Both the position numbers and the translations under genes were made by a program. Shown here in pieces: positions 19,286 to 28,572 of a DNA stretch of 64,000 nucleotides (position 1 is its first letter; each line of letters opens with the position of its first letter). The DNA comes from Thecamonas trahens ATCC 50062. Its lineage: Eukaryota > Apusozoa > Apusomonadida > Apusomonadidae. The notes below the pieces were generated by a model, which was given only the letters and a program-made list of their open reading frames with translations, was not told where the DNA came from and did not search any database. The stretch covers positions 474,445-538,444 of the forward strand of contig NW_013657664.1 of the NCBI RefSeq assembly GCF_000142905.1, written 5' to 3'.

Positions 19286-20729
19286 ATGGCAGCTCGAGCC
19301 AAAGACAACGCCGAGTACCTGGTGGAGCAGACCATTACCAAGCGAGAGCGAGAGCTCCAGCTAGTCAATATGGGTCTCACTAGCCTTCCTGATGCTATTA
19401 CCGGTCTTACTCGTGTCAAGCGTATTAATCTCGGTCTCAATGGTACGGGTTCCATGACTATACCCCCCCCCCCCTCTCCCTCTCCTGGCGAGAGTTTCGG
19501 TGGTCAGCGGGCCAACGTTCACCCTCTGCCCTTTTTGCAGAGCAATAACAATTGGGAGAAGGGCATAGAGGGCAAAACCAGTGTGACTCATGTGGGGCAT
19601 GGTGTGTGTATGTGTGTGTGTGTGCTTATGTTCTTGTGTGTGCCTGTGTGTGTGTGGTTCGGTCTGTATGGATATGCGCTGTGGTATGCGGGTAGAGCTC
19701 ACGTCGCTGCCGGGAGAGCTCGGCAACCTGACGCAGCTGACAAGGTTTGTGGCGGCCGGCAATCGGCTGAAGAGCTTGCCGTTTGAGTTTGAGAATCTGG
19801 TCAACTTGGTGGAGTTGGACTTGTCGTCAAACGAGTTTACCAAGCTCCCCTCGCAGATTGCCGACATGGGCCAGCTGGAGACGCTCAAGATGGCGGAGAA
19901 CGCGCTGGACTTGACCTCGGCGCGGGTCCTGGTCCCCACCATGCTCGCCCGTCTCGACTTTGCGCGCAACAGGCTCAAGATTGTTCCGCGCGATATCGGC
20001 ACCATCACCACGCTCCGCGAGCTGGTGCTCTCCAACAACGAGCTGAGTGAGTTCCCGGAGGAGGTGCTCGGCCTCAAGAACTTGGAGCGGCTGATGCTCT
20101 CTAACAACACCATCACGGCCGTGCCCGGCGAGATCTCCAAGCTGCGGTCACTGCGGGAGCTCTCGCTCGCGCGGTGCGGCCTCAGCGAGATTCCGGACAC
20201 TGTGGGGAACCTCAAGCGGCTTAAGATCCTCATCCTCCGCAACAACGCGCTCACCGAGCTCCCGGCCACGCTCGGCTTCCTCTCGCGGTGCAAGAAGCTC
20301 GACGTCGAGGGCAACGAGCTGACGCAGCTGCCGCGCCAGCTCTCCGGCATGACTGCACTCGAGGAGCTGTACCTGCAGCACAACGGCCTCACCGAGCTGC
20401 CAGCCGACCTGGGCGCGCTCACATCGCTCGTCACCCTCAACGTCGCCGGCAACGCGCTCACCGCCCTCCCGCCGGCCATGCACGCCTGCGACTCGCTGGC
20501 TGTCCTCAACATGGACGACAACCCGCTGAACCCCAAGTTTGAAAAGGTGTTCAACAAGGGCCTCCTCGCCCTTCTCGCCCACCTCAAGAAGGTCTTTGCC
20601 CGCTCCGGCGCACGCTACCCGTCCGCCACCCGCTCGGCCCTCTCCTCTGGCGGCGGCTCTTCTTCAACCTCGCGCAAGGTCACCTTTGGCTCGGGCGATG
20701 ACAGTGACGCCAGTTCCTCGCGCAGGTAA
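19286..20729 (+). CDS. LRR protein, SHOC2/LAP-like (two exons)
   Basis: Cytosolic leucine-rich repeat protein of the 23-residue L-x-x-L-x-L-x-x-N-x-L-x-x-LP type found in SHOC2, Erbin and plant Ras-group LRRs. Exon 1 is 19286-19442; the intron starts GTACGG and ends at the TAG at 19695; exon 2 is 19696-20729. The splice restores the repeat register (INLGLN joined to ELTSLPGEL). About 14 repeats fill the protein, for example LTELPATLGFLSRCKKLDVEGNEL. A short N-terminal helix precedes them, and a Ser-rich tail of about 40 residues follows. Total 396 residues. Such proteins often scaffold Ras or Rap signalling, and a Rap1-like gene lies in this window, but a link is only inference. The intron carries a GT microsatellite. 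Confidence 0.9.
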
Positions 20730-21057
20730 TCCTCTCCCTGTACACGTGGGCACACTCCCCCTCACTCCTCCTCTGCCGTTCTCCCACTGCTCGCGACCTA
20801 TGGTAATGAACATGTCGGCACCATCGCCTGCCCCGCCCGCCCGCCTTCTCGAGTGGTTTCCTCCAGCGGCCACGGCCACTCGCCCACCCACCACTACTTC
20901 CCCCCCCCCCCCCCCCCCCCCCCTTATCACCACTATGCCACGGGTGGCCCCTACAACTTGCCCTCCACCCCCACCACTCGTCACCCATGGCCTGTTGCCT
21001 GGCCCGACGTCGTTAGAGGCCGCGGCGCGGACTCAGATCGCCTTTGTTGACGATACC
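20730..21057 (+). other. Leader region with 24-C homopolymer
   Basis: Between the LRR stop and the preferred anoctamin start lies a run of 24 C (20900-20923). An in-frame ATG at 20800 precedes it, but homopolymers of this length are rarely called correctly, so continuity of frame across it cannot be trusted. I treat the stretch as the anoctamin promoter and leader. Confidence 0.5.
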
Positions 21058-23718
21058 ATGAACAACGGCGGCGGGCGGAATAGCGACAGCGACAACAGGG
21101 TACATGCGCTGGATGGCGATGGCAAGGAGGTGGATGGTTTGTCAAGTTTGTCGAGTTCGTCGAGTTCGTCGAGCTCATCGTTGGCTTCGGACGATACTCT
21201 GCTCAACGCGTACCAGCCGCTGCTGGCGGGCGCTTCGGGACACGGACAGATCGGGCTGCAGCGGGCTGATGGCGGCAGAGGTCGTGGCTTGAGAGGAGGC
21301 GTGTCGAGCAAGCAGCGCGCGCCTTCTTCACATAACTCGCTCCTCCCTCTCACACCGCCGTTTGTGAACTCGTCGAGTGGATCACGCGTGGCGCTGACGG
21401 CTGGGCCGGCGAGCCCGAGCACACACACTGTCGGCTCGTGGGCGACGCATGCCGGACTCTCGTCGCTGTATGCGCCGCGCGACCATGGCGACGTGCATTG
21501 GATGTATGCGATTGTGTTGGATGTAGCCAAATGCCAGGCGGCGAGCCGGGCGGCGGCGCGAGGCTCGAGCGGCTCGTCATCGCCGCGGTCGTCGTCGTCA
21601 TCGTCGTCGTCCGACTCTGAGTTTGAGACCCGCAAGGACACGATGGCGCAAGTGGCGACCCGCGACGGATTGGTGAGCGCGCTGCAGCGGGCGGGATGCT
21701 CGGTCAAGTCTGGGATGAGCGAGAACGGGAGCGCTGAGTATGTTGTTGTGGGATGCACCATGTCGATGCTGTTTCCGGTGGCGGAGCGGCTGGGAGTCCA
21801 AATCCGGCTGGCATCGCTAGCATCTGTGCTGCGATGGGAGCGGTTCCAGAGCTGCAATGTGAGCCACTACCGGCGTGGGCCGGGAGGTGATCTGTTTGAG
21901 CCGGCGGAGCAAGTCCGGCTGATGCGAGTGCTGCTCGAGACGACGCCCGAGAGCGGCGGGGCGGGCGTGGATCTCACTTCTGACGAGCGGCCAGACTTTG
22001 TGGTCGACGCCTTTCCTCTCCACGACAGCCGGGCTGTGGACGCGCTGATGCGCGATTGGGTCAAGGCGCCGGTCTCGCACGTGACGGAGCAGCCTCTGGA
22101 GGAAATCAAGGAGTACTTTGGGGCCGAGGTCGGCATGTATTTTGCGTTTTTGGGCCACTACGCGCGGTGGCTGGTGGCACCGGCGGTGGCGTCTGTGTGC
22201 GTGGCGATTGCACAGGCACTGACCTGGCACGACTCGCTTGCGGTCCCGATTTACTGCATTCTGCTCATGCTCTGGGTCACACTCATGCTTGAGTTCTGGA
22301 AGCGCGACCGCAACGCACTGCGGTACATGTGGGGCCTGGAGCACTTTGGCGACCACGAGGAAGAGCGGCTGGCGTACCGCGGGGTGCCGCGGGTCGGCAC
22401 CTACGTAGACGGGCAGTTTATCTCGCTGCACGGGGTGATGGCAACGCTGCGCAGCGAGCTTGAGGCGAGCCAGCAGTTTGAGTCAGCGTACACGGTGCGC
22501 TACTATCCGGTGTGGCGGCGGCGGCTGACGCAGGTGCTCTCGATGCCGATTGTGGCGTTTTTCCTTGCCCTTGTCCTCATCACCACCATATCTGTCCTCA
22601 TTCTTCGGATCATTCTGGGGCGGGTGGGCCTGTGGGGCGGCGGGTATATTGCCGGCGCCATCAACGCGCTCACCATTTTTGTGCTCAACCGGGTGTACGC
22701 CTCGGTGGCGCTTATGCTCAACTCATGGGAGAATCACCGGACCGACGCCGAGTTTGAGCGGCATCTCATCAACAAGGTCTTTGCCTTTCAGTTTGTCAAC
22801 GCGTACGCCTCACTCTTCTACATTGCGTTTTTCAAGACCTCGAACATCTTTGGCAAGTTCCAGGACAATTGCGCGCGCGACGACTGCGTCATCGACCTTG
22901 GTGTGCAGCTCTTTGCCATCATGACTTCACGGCAGCTGCTCGGGGCGATTGTCGAGTTTGCGATGCCGTGGGCGTACGCGCGCGGGCAGCAGGCAAGCGC
23001 ATGGGTGGGCGGGAAGCTTGGCGGGAGCTCGAGCGGGAGCGCGGCAGCAGGAGCAGCGGTCGGCGGGAGCGCGGCAACGCTGCCGCTCTCGGGCGCGGAG
23101 CGGGCGGCGGTCGAGCGCGAGGCGCAGCGGGCGGCGCTGACGCGGACGATCTCACAGTATGCGGAGATTGTGACCCAGCTAGGATATGTGCTGCTCTTTG
23201 CGGCGGCGTTCCCATTGGCGGCGGTCTTTGCGCTTGCCAACAACGTGGTGGAGATCCGGACCGACGCGGTGACGCTGCTCAAGGCGTACCAGCGGCCGCT
23301 GCCGCACGCGACGTCGGCCATCCAGGATCAGTGGTTTTTCCTGCTGCAGGTCCTCGCGGTGGTGGGCGTCCTCACCAACTGCGCCATCATGATGTGGACA
23401 AGTAAGTCGATTGCCGAGGCGACCGGGGCCTCGCGCTACGGCCGGCTCCTTATCATTGTGGTCGTCGAGCACATTGTCCTCGCAATCATGTTTACAGTCC
23501 GATCGCTCATTCCCGACTCACCGGCGTGGGTCACCACTACTGCGCTCCGGTCCCAGTTTGAGCAAGTTCGCGCCTACGAGCGGCTTTGCCATGCTGAACG
23601 CGAGAAGGCTGCGGCTGCGCTCAAGGCGCGCAAGGCGCAGCTGCGGATCAAGTACAAGTCGCGGTATCGCGGCCGCACGCGGGCTGGCCCCGCACAGCCG
23701 GGCGGTGCGCGGTCGTGA
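21058..23718 (+). CDS. Anoctamin/TMEM16 family membrane protein
   Basis: Eight- to ten-pass membrane protein of the calcium-activated scramblase/chloride-channel family. 886 residues from the ATG at 21058. A Ser-rich acidic N-terminus leads to a cytosolic domain and an EIKEYFGAEVGMYFAFLGHYARWL segment that opens the membrane region. The conserved TLMLEFWKRDRNALRYMWG follows TM2; later come VLNRVYASVALMLNSWENHRT, LINKVFAFQFVNAYASLFYIAFF and PWAYARGQ. The C-terminal pair of hydrophobic segments ends in a basic tail. By similarity it is closer to ANO8/ANO10/Ist2-type members than to ANO1. I cannot confirm from reading alone the acidic calcium-site residues, so channel or scramblase activity, or a tether role, is left open. 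Two long low-complexity loops (Ser/Asp and Gly/Ser/Ala) are inserted. Confidence 0.9.
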   Translation: MNNGGGRNSDSDNRVHALDGDGKEVDGLSSLSSSSSSSSSSLASDDTLLNAYQPLLAGASGHGQIGLQRADGGRGRGLRGGVSSKQRAPSSHNSLLPLTPPFVNSSSGSRVALTAGPASPSTHTVGSWATHAGLSSLYAPRDHGDVHWMYAIVLDVAKCQAASRAAARGSSGSSSPRSSSSSSSSDSEFETRKDTMAQVATRDGLVSALQRAGCSVKSGMSENGSAEYVVVGCTMSMLFPVAERLGVQIRLASLASVLRWERFQSCNVSHYRRGPGGDLFEPAEQVRLMRVLLETTPESGGAGVDLTSDERPDFVVDAFPLHDSRAVDALMRDWVKAPVSHVTEQPLEEIKEYFGAEVGMYFAFLGHYARWLVAPAVASVCVAIAQALTWHDSLAVPIYCILLMLWVTLMLEFWKRDRNALRYMWGLEHFGDHEEERLAYRGVPRVGTYVDGQFISLHGVMATLRSELEASQQFESAYTVRYYPVWRRRLTQVLSMPIVAFFLALVLITTISVLILRIILGRVGLWGGGYIAGAINALTIFVLNRVYASVALMLNSWENHRTDAEFERHLINKVFAFQFVNAYASLFYIAFFKTSNIFGKFQDNCARDDCVIDLGVQLFAIMTSRQLLGAIVEFAMPWAYARGQQASAWVGGKLGGSSSGSAAAGAAVGGSAATLPLSGAERAAVEREAQRAALTRTISQYAEIVTQLGYVLLFAAAFPLAAVFALANNVVEIRTDAVTLLKAYQRPLPHATSAIQDQWFFLLQVLAVVGVLTNCAIMMWTSKSIAEATGASRYGRLLIIVVVEHIVLAIMFTVRSLIPDSPAWVTTTALRSQFEQVRAYERLCHAEREKAAAALKARKAQLRIKYKSRYRGRTRAGPAQPGGARS

Positions 23719-23873
23719 TCCCAGCCTTGATACACCATTTCATTTTAAAAGGCATCGTCGAGCGTGTGTTGTGCAAGGAGGCGAAGAGCGATGGCAGCCT
23801 CGTCTCGTCGAAAGTGGTGCGATAGTGTGGCTGGCGAGAGAGCTCGCGCAGCTCACTTGACACCGATTGGCTC

Positions 23874-24498
23874 GTGGCAAAGTCGCAGGGCCTTGTAGCG
23901 ATCAGTCACGACACCCCTCTCGCGCGCACACTGGGCATGCCCCTCGAGTTTGGGTTCACCCGCGTCTCATGCCGACCGCACTTGTACTCTGACTCTGTCC
24001 GGTTCAAAGATGACGGGAGTATCGAAATGTGGAAGGACCGGTACGTTAAGTCTGGACCCAGTGTGGGGGAGGGTGTGGGTGTGGGTGTGGGTGTGGGTGT
24101 GGGTGTGGGTGTGGGTGTGGGTGTGGGTGAGTGGCGTCCGACCACGCCCCCCCCCTTTGCCCTGGACCTGCAGCCTACCGCCCACGTTACCCCCTCCCTT
24201 CCTCTCCCTCCCTCCCTCCCTCCCTCCCTCCCTCCCTTCCCTCCACCCATTCCCTTCCTTCCTCTGCTCCCTCTACCCCCGCCTACTCTCTTGTCCTTCT
24301 CCCTTCCCTCCTCTCCCTCCTCCCCCCTCCCCCCCTCCCCCTACCCTCTCCACCTCGGCCATGTCGCCCATGGGCCGGGAGCTGGGGAGTGGGGAAAAAG
24401 GTCGCAGTTGGGCTGTGCATAGCGAGCACTCGAGTATTCTGGCGCGAGTGCGACATGTTGACTGACATGGTTGACATTGTGTGCGTGCGTGTGCGCGC

Positions 24499-24547
<49 letters not shown>

Positions 24548-26170
24548 GCTATGGTTGTGGCGCCATGTCGGACGGGCAGGGCGGCGTTCCCGCGGGTGGA
24601 GATTCGGGCGACTGGGACGACACTGGAGACACTGGCAGAGCACCACTATCTGGTGTGGGATCTGACGTATGCGGACGGCGGACGGGTGAAGCTCTGCAAG
24701 CGGTGCCCGCGGCCGCCGTACGACCATATCATAGCGTTCCGGTTGGGGCATCCGCCGGCGACGGTGGTGGCGCACGGGTCGGCGTGGGACGTGGAGACGA
24801 TGGCGGCCATGGATGCGACCGAGGTGGTGGCCAGCGGCGTGCATCCGCCGATGCGGTACGGGTCGCTGGAGGCCGAGCCTGCAGATGACGACGACTCTGA
24901 TGAGCCGGGCGTGCGGCGGTTCAAGGTCTCGGCCGGATGCAACTCGCACTTTCACGGCAACAAACGGTTCCGCCTCACGGTGACGCTGGTGGAGACGGAC
25001 GAAGGCGGCAAGGTCCTGCGGACCTCGGTCTGCTCCTCGCCGATGATCAAGATTGTGTCCAAATTTCTGGGCAAGAAGAAGAAGAAGTCGTCGTCGGCGA
25101 ACAACTCTGCGAGGTCATCCAAGAAGGAGGGGACGGGGTCAGGGAAGAGCGCCACTGAGGCGAGCTCGGTGAACATCGATGCGGCCCGCAAGCGCGACGC
25201 GGCGGCGGCCGAGCTGACTGTGGAGGAGCGGATTGCCAAGATTCCCAAACTCGCAGTGGGCACGAGCGTGCCGAGCGGGTTTTCGGCGACACCACCGCTG
25301 GTGCCGATGACCCCATTTGACGCGTCGGGGTCAACGATGATGGGAGGACGCGGGACAATTCCGGGGCTCACGCCGCGAATGACGCCCGGCTCGTCGGGCT
25401 CGTCGGGCATGTCCAAGACAGCGACACCGGGCTCTGTCTGCCTCCCGCTCGACGCAAGCATCGACTCGATTGCAGCGATGCCTGCCGGCTCGCTCCTCCT
25501 ACAGGGCATCTCGCTCTTTTCGCCGGCCAAGTCGCCGGTCTCGTTTCCGTCGATGAACAGCGCCATGTCGACGCTGCAGTCGTTCCTCGACAACTCGTCG
25601 AGCTCGTTTGATGTCAACCGGCCTGCGGCACAGTTGCCGCGGACGAGCAACCCATCGGACCCACAGAGCCTGTTCGAAGCGCTCGGTCCGTACAACATCG
25701 ATGCCCCGATTTCCCAGCAGGCGCTGCCGTCGCTGTTCTCCGGGGCGGATCGCACAGTGGAAAATGGCGTGTCGGACTTGGGGTCGTCGCCCGCTCCGCG
25801 CGCGCCGCCCGGCGCTGTGCCGGGCGGCAGCGAGGTGGCGACGTCTGTTGATCGCATTCTCTCGTGCGCGCAACTCTTCCACACCCTCTCGTCGTCGGCG
25901 CAGCGCAAGTTTCTCCGCACCATTTGCGCCTCGTTTCCCGAGTACACGCTTGTGGAGGAGGATCCAGTCCATTCGGTCGTCTGCATCGAGTCGACACCGT
26001 CGACACCGACCTCGGCCGCGCCTACGCCAGCGTCCGCGGCGCCTCTGACGGCTGCGGGTGGCATTGCGCCCAATTCTGCCTTTGGCGAGCCAGTGTCGGC
26101 CTCGACATCGGCGCCGGCGGCGGTGCCTGCGTCGAGCAAGCCAAGGTCGTCGCAGCCGACCACAGCATAA
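23874..26170 (+). CDS. Putative nuclear DNA-binding protein (two exons, 5' end unresolved)
   Basis: An exon ending at 24040 (…GSIEMWKDR, donor GTACGTT) joins in phase to 24580 (acceptor GGGCAG) to give MWKDRAAFPRVEIRATG. The combined domain of about 170 residues contains HYLVWDLTYADGGRVKLC, a GCNSHFHGNKRFRLTVTLVE strand pair, CSSPMIKIVSKF and a basic GKKKKK cluster. Beta strands followed by SPM-IVSK and a lysine cluster recall p53-like or STAT/CudA-like DNA-binding folds. That is a weak, memory-based resemblance. The remaining 370 residues are Ser/Thr/Pro-rich and look disordered. The first exon frame has no ATG between an upstream stop (23823) and 23937, so a further 5' exon is likely. The intron carries GTGGGT and GT/GC microsatellites. 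Confidence 0.6.
24041..24579 (+). repeat. Intron with (GTGGGT)n, CT-rich and (GC/GT)n tracts
   Basis: The intron of the putative DNA-binding gene is unusually simple in sequence: GTGGGT hexamers at about 24071-24129, a CCCT/CCTC-rich strand from 24185 to 24350, and alternating GC then GT dinucleotides at 24481-24545. No gene is supported inside. Confidence 0.8.
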
Positions 26171-26469
26171 ACGTTAACGGTACAGTCGCTCGGACGCATT
26201 GCCGCGCGTCTTTAAGTACACAACTCGAAAATGCGATGGGCACATTTGTCCATTGGGTACAGAGGGATGGGATAAATGGTGGTGGTGAAGTGCGGTATTT
26301 TTTGGCGCGGGTGGTGGCGCCAAAAAGGTGCCAGCGGTAGCAACAAGGACGGGCAGCGAGCATCGAGGCGACGACGACCTCTGGCGGACGGGCGAGGGGA
26401 GAGAAGCCGGGAGAGCAAGAGGCACTTCACGTGGACGTACGTGCTGAAGACAGGCTTGTAGCGTCAGAC
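26171..26469. other. Intergenic spacer upstream of the TRF-like gene
   Basis: About 300 bp with no coding evidence. Contains two AT-rich patches (near 26225 and 26290). Presumed terminator of the upstream gene and promoter of the TRF-like gene. Confidence 0.35.
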
Positions 26470-28272
26470 ATGGGCGACGAACACGAGAAGAATGAGATGA
26501 TGACTACCGACCTTGTGCTTGACTGGATTGTCGAGTATGCGGTGGCCTACGGACTCGACGTCCTTGTCCAAGCCGTGCTACCGGCTGGAGGCGAGCCGGA
26601 GCTTGCGGCGAGGGTCACGCCCAAGACCCGCAGCATGCTGCAAGTGCACATTCTGGACAAGATGGTGCGGTCGGGCGAGTGGGCGTCTGCGCTGGAGATG
26701 TTTGACAAGGTTGTGCCCGACGATTGGGACCGGAGCAGCGAGTCGGCCTACGCCGCCTTTCATCTGGAGCTCCGCCTCCAGGCCGTGCTTGCTCCGCTCC
26801 GCTCGCCGCGGTGGTCGCCAAAGAAGGCCAAGGCTACGCTTCGCCAGGTCCTCGATGAAAAGGTAGATGATGCGCTGCGCACGCAGCTGTACGAGCTGAT
26901 GAGGCTCGGATCGAACGCGCCCGAGATGATCGCCTTTCTCGACAACGAGCACCCGGTCGAGGCTGTCCTCAACGGGCTGGCCGACTTCTTCATGCCGATG
27001 ATCAGCGATCGCACCCCGCGGCCGTTCCTGGAGCGCATTGCTGCCGAAGTGGTCGAGGGCTCGGTGAGCCTCGACGACGCCGCGGCCATGGCGTCGGCGG
27101 CGCTGGGTGCGCGGACCGAGGCCGGGTCGTCATCCCAGGCCAAGACGCCCAAGGGCAAGGAGGAGAAGGGCAAGGTAGACAAAGGAAAGACGGCCAAGGG
27201 CAAGGCGGGCAAGGGAAAGACGCCCAAGGGCAAGGAGGAGAAGGGCAAGACGGCCAAGGGCAAGACGCCGAAGAACAAGACGTCCAAGGGTAAGACGTCC
27301 AAGGGCAAGAGCGGCACCACGGGTAAGAAGGCAGTGGCGAGCAAGGTGGCCGACGACGACCTGGTGATTTCGATGGCGGAGCTCGAAGAGCTTGCCGGCG
27401 GCGAGTCCGAGCTGGTGAAGCTGATTGAGGCCGAGGAGCGTGGGCTGGTGCTCACGCCACGGCGGACGGTCGCGGCAGAGATGTCTTCCGACTCGGACTC
27501 GAGCTCGAGCTGGGGCGCGCGGAGTTCGTACGAGAGCAGCTCGTACGACGACGACGACGACGACGAGGCGACGCAGGCACCGACGCGGGGCTTGCGGAGC
27601 AGCGCGCACAAGAAGACCCAGGCAGCGATTTCGCAGCTTGGCAAGGCGTCGGCGGCGTTGCTGTCCAAGGTCGACGACCCGCTCGATGCCATTCTGGCCA
27701 AGAGCAGCGAAGCTTCGCCGGCGCAGGCGACGCGCAAGCGCCGACGCAGCGGCGCCAAGGCGACGGCTGTGGCCAACATGTTCAGCTCATCCGACTCTGA
27801 CTCGAGCAGTGCGGTGGAGACGCCTTCGCGGCGGAAGCCGCGGGCGACGGCCTCGAGCAAGAGCAAGAAGCCGGCGAGGAGCGAGCGGGCCAAGAGCAAG
27901 GGCGTGGTGGTGGCGTGGACCGATTCGGACGACGAGGTCTCCGACGTTGACGACGGCGTCTCGCTCCCGCCGGCCAAGTCGCGCAAGATTGAGATCTCGT
28001 CGACGCCGAGCCGGCGGCCCAGGCGCTTGTCCAAGAGCCAGGCCATTGCCGCGCTCACGCCGCCGAACAAGGGCCGCGTGTCCAAGGCTTCGATCTCGGC
28101 CCGCAAGCGCCGACGCTGGACCGACGACGAGATCAAGTGGCTCATCGAGGGCGTGGCCCAGTTTGGCCACGGCAACTGGGCCGCCATCCTCGCCGCCTTT
28201 CCCTTTACTGGCCGCACCAATGTCAACCTCAAGGACAAGTGGCGGACGCTCGAGAAGCAGCGGAACCTGTAG
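26470..28272 (+). CDS. TRF1/2-like telomere-binding protein (TRFH-like plus telobox Myb)
   Basis: 600 residues, single exon, ATG at 26470. The C-terminal 50 residues are a Myb/SANT helix bundle of telobox type: RRRWTDDEIKWLIEGVAQFG, GNWAAILAAF, then VNLKDKWRTLEK, the VDLKDKWR signature of TTAGGG-binding proteins. The N-terminal 205 residues look all-helical and fit the TRF homology dimerisation domain: LDWIVEYAVAYGLDVLVQA, a SALEMFDKVVPDDW helix, and a closing FLERIAAEVVEG, like the F-L-x-x-AA-x-VV end of TRFH. Between them are a lysine-rich repeat region (TPKGKEEKGK units, residues about 217-300) and Ser/Asp-rich acidic stretches with basic nuclear-localisation clusters. Its expected role is binding the TTAGGG array seen at this window's right end. 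The Myb call is strong; the TRFH call is moderate. Confidence 0.83.
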   Translation: MGDEHEKNEMMTTDLVLDWIVEYAVAYGLDVLVQAVLPAGGEPELAARVTPKTRSMLQVHILDKMVRSGEWASALEMFDKVVPDDWDRSSESAYAAFHLELRLQAVLAPLRSPRWSPKKAKATLRQVLDEKVDDALRTQLYELMRLGSNAPEMIAFLDNEHPVEAVLNGLADFFMPMISDRTPRPFLERIAAEVVEGSVSLDDAAAMASAALGARTEAGSSSQAKTPKGKEEKGKVDKGKTAKGKAGKGKTPKGKEEKGKTAKGKTPKNKTSKGKTSKGKSGTTGKKAVASKVADDDLVISMAELEELAGGESELVKLIEAEERGLVLTPRRTVAAEMSSDSDSSSSWGARSSYESSSYDDDDDDEATQAPTRGLRSSAHKKTQAAISQLGKASAALLSKVDDPLDAILAKSSEASPAQATRKRRRSGAKATAVANMFSSSDSDSSSAVETPSRRKPRATASSKSKKPARSERAKSKGVVVAWTDSDDEVSDVDDGVSLPPAKSRKIEISSTPSRRPRRLSKSQAIAALTPPNKGRVSKASISARKRRRWTDDEIKWLIEGVAQFGHGNWAAILAAFPFTGRTNVNLKDKWRTLEKQRNL

Positions 28273-28572
28273 ACCACGCGAGAGTGAGTGTGTTTAAGTA
28301 AAACCCCAGATTTGCGCGCGAAAGTTGGCGCCATTTTTTTTGTCATCAAACAACAACATGTTGCTGACTTGGGCTTCGGGTTGACCCGCGCCGGTTTGCG
28401 CCACCGTGTTGAAGGAGCACGGCGAGCGGGGCGAGTATGGCGAGCGGGGTGGCGGTTGAGGCACACTTGTCTAACACTTGCTGCTACACTCGACTCCCAC
28501 GTCCTCCCCTCCGGTACAACCCTTGCTAAGCCCTTCTATCTTGGGGCCAGGTGACAGCAAAGAAGCAGAGAC
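28273..28572. other. Intergenic spacer upstream of dynein-2 heavy chain
   Basis: 300 bp between the TRF-like stop and the heavy chain ATG. It contains a T-run (CATTTTTTTTGTC near 28335). No gene seen; presumed promoter. Confidence 0.35.

Noticed and set aside
20539-21057. Extension of the anoctamin frame upstream, overlapping the LRR gene
   Set aside because: The first part overlaps LRR coding sequence in another frame, and the rest crosses a 24-C homopolymer where frame cannot be trusted.
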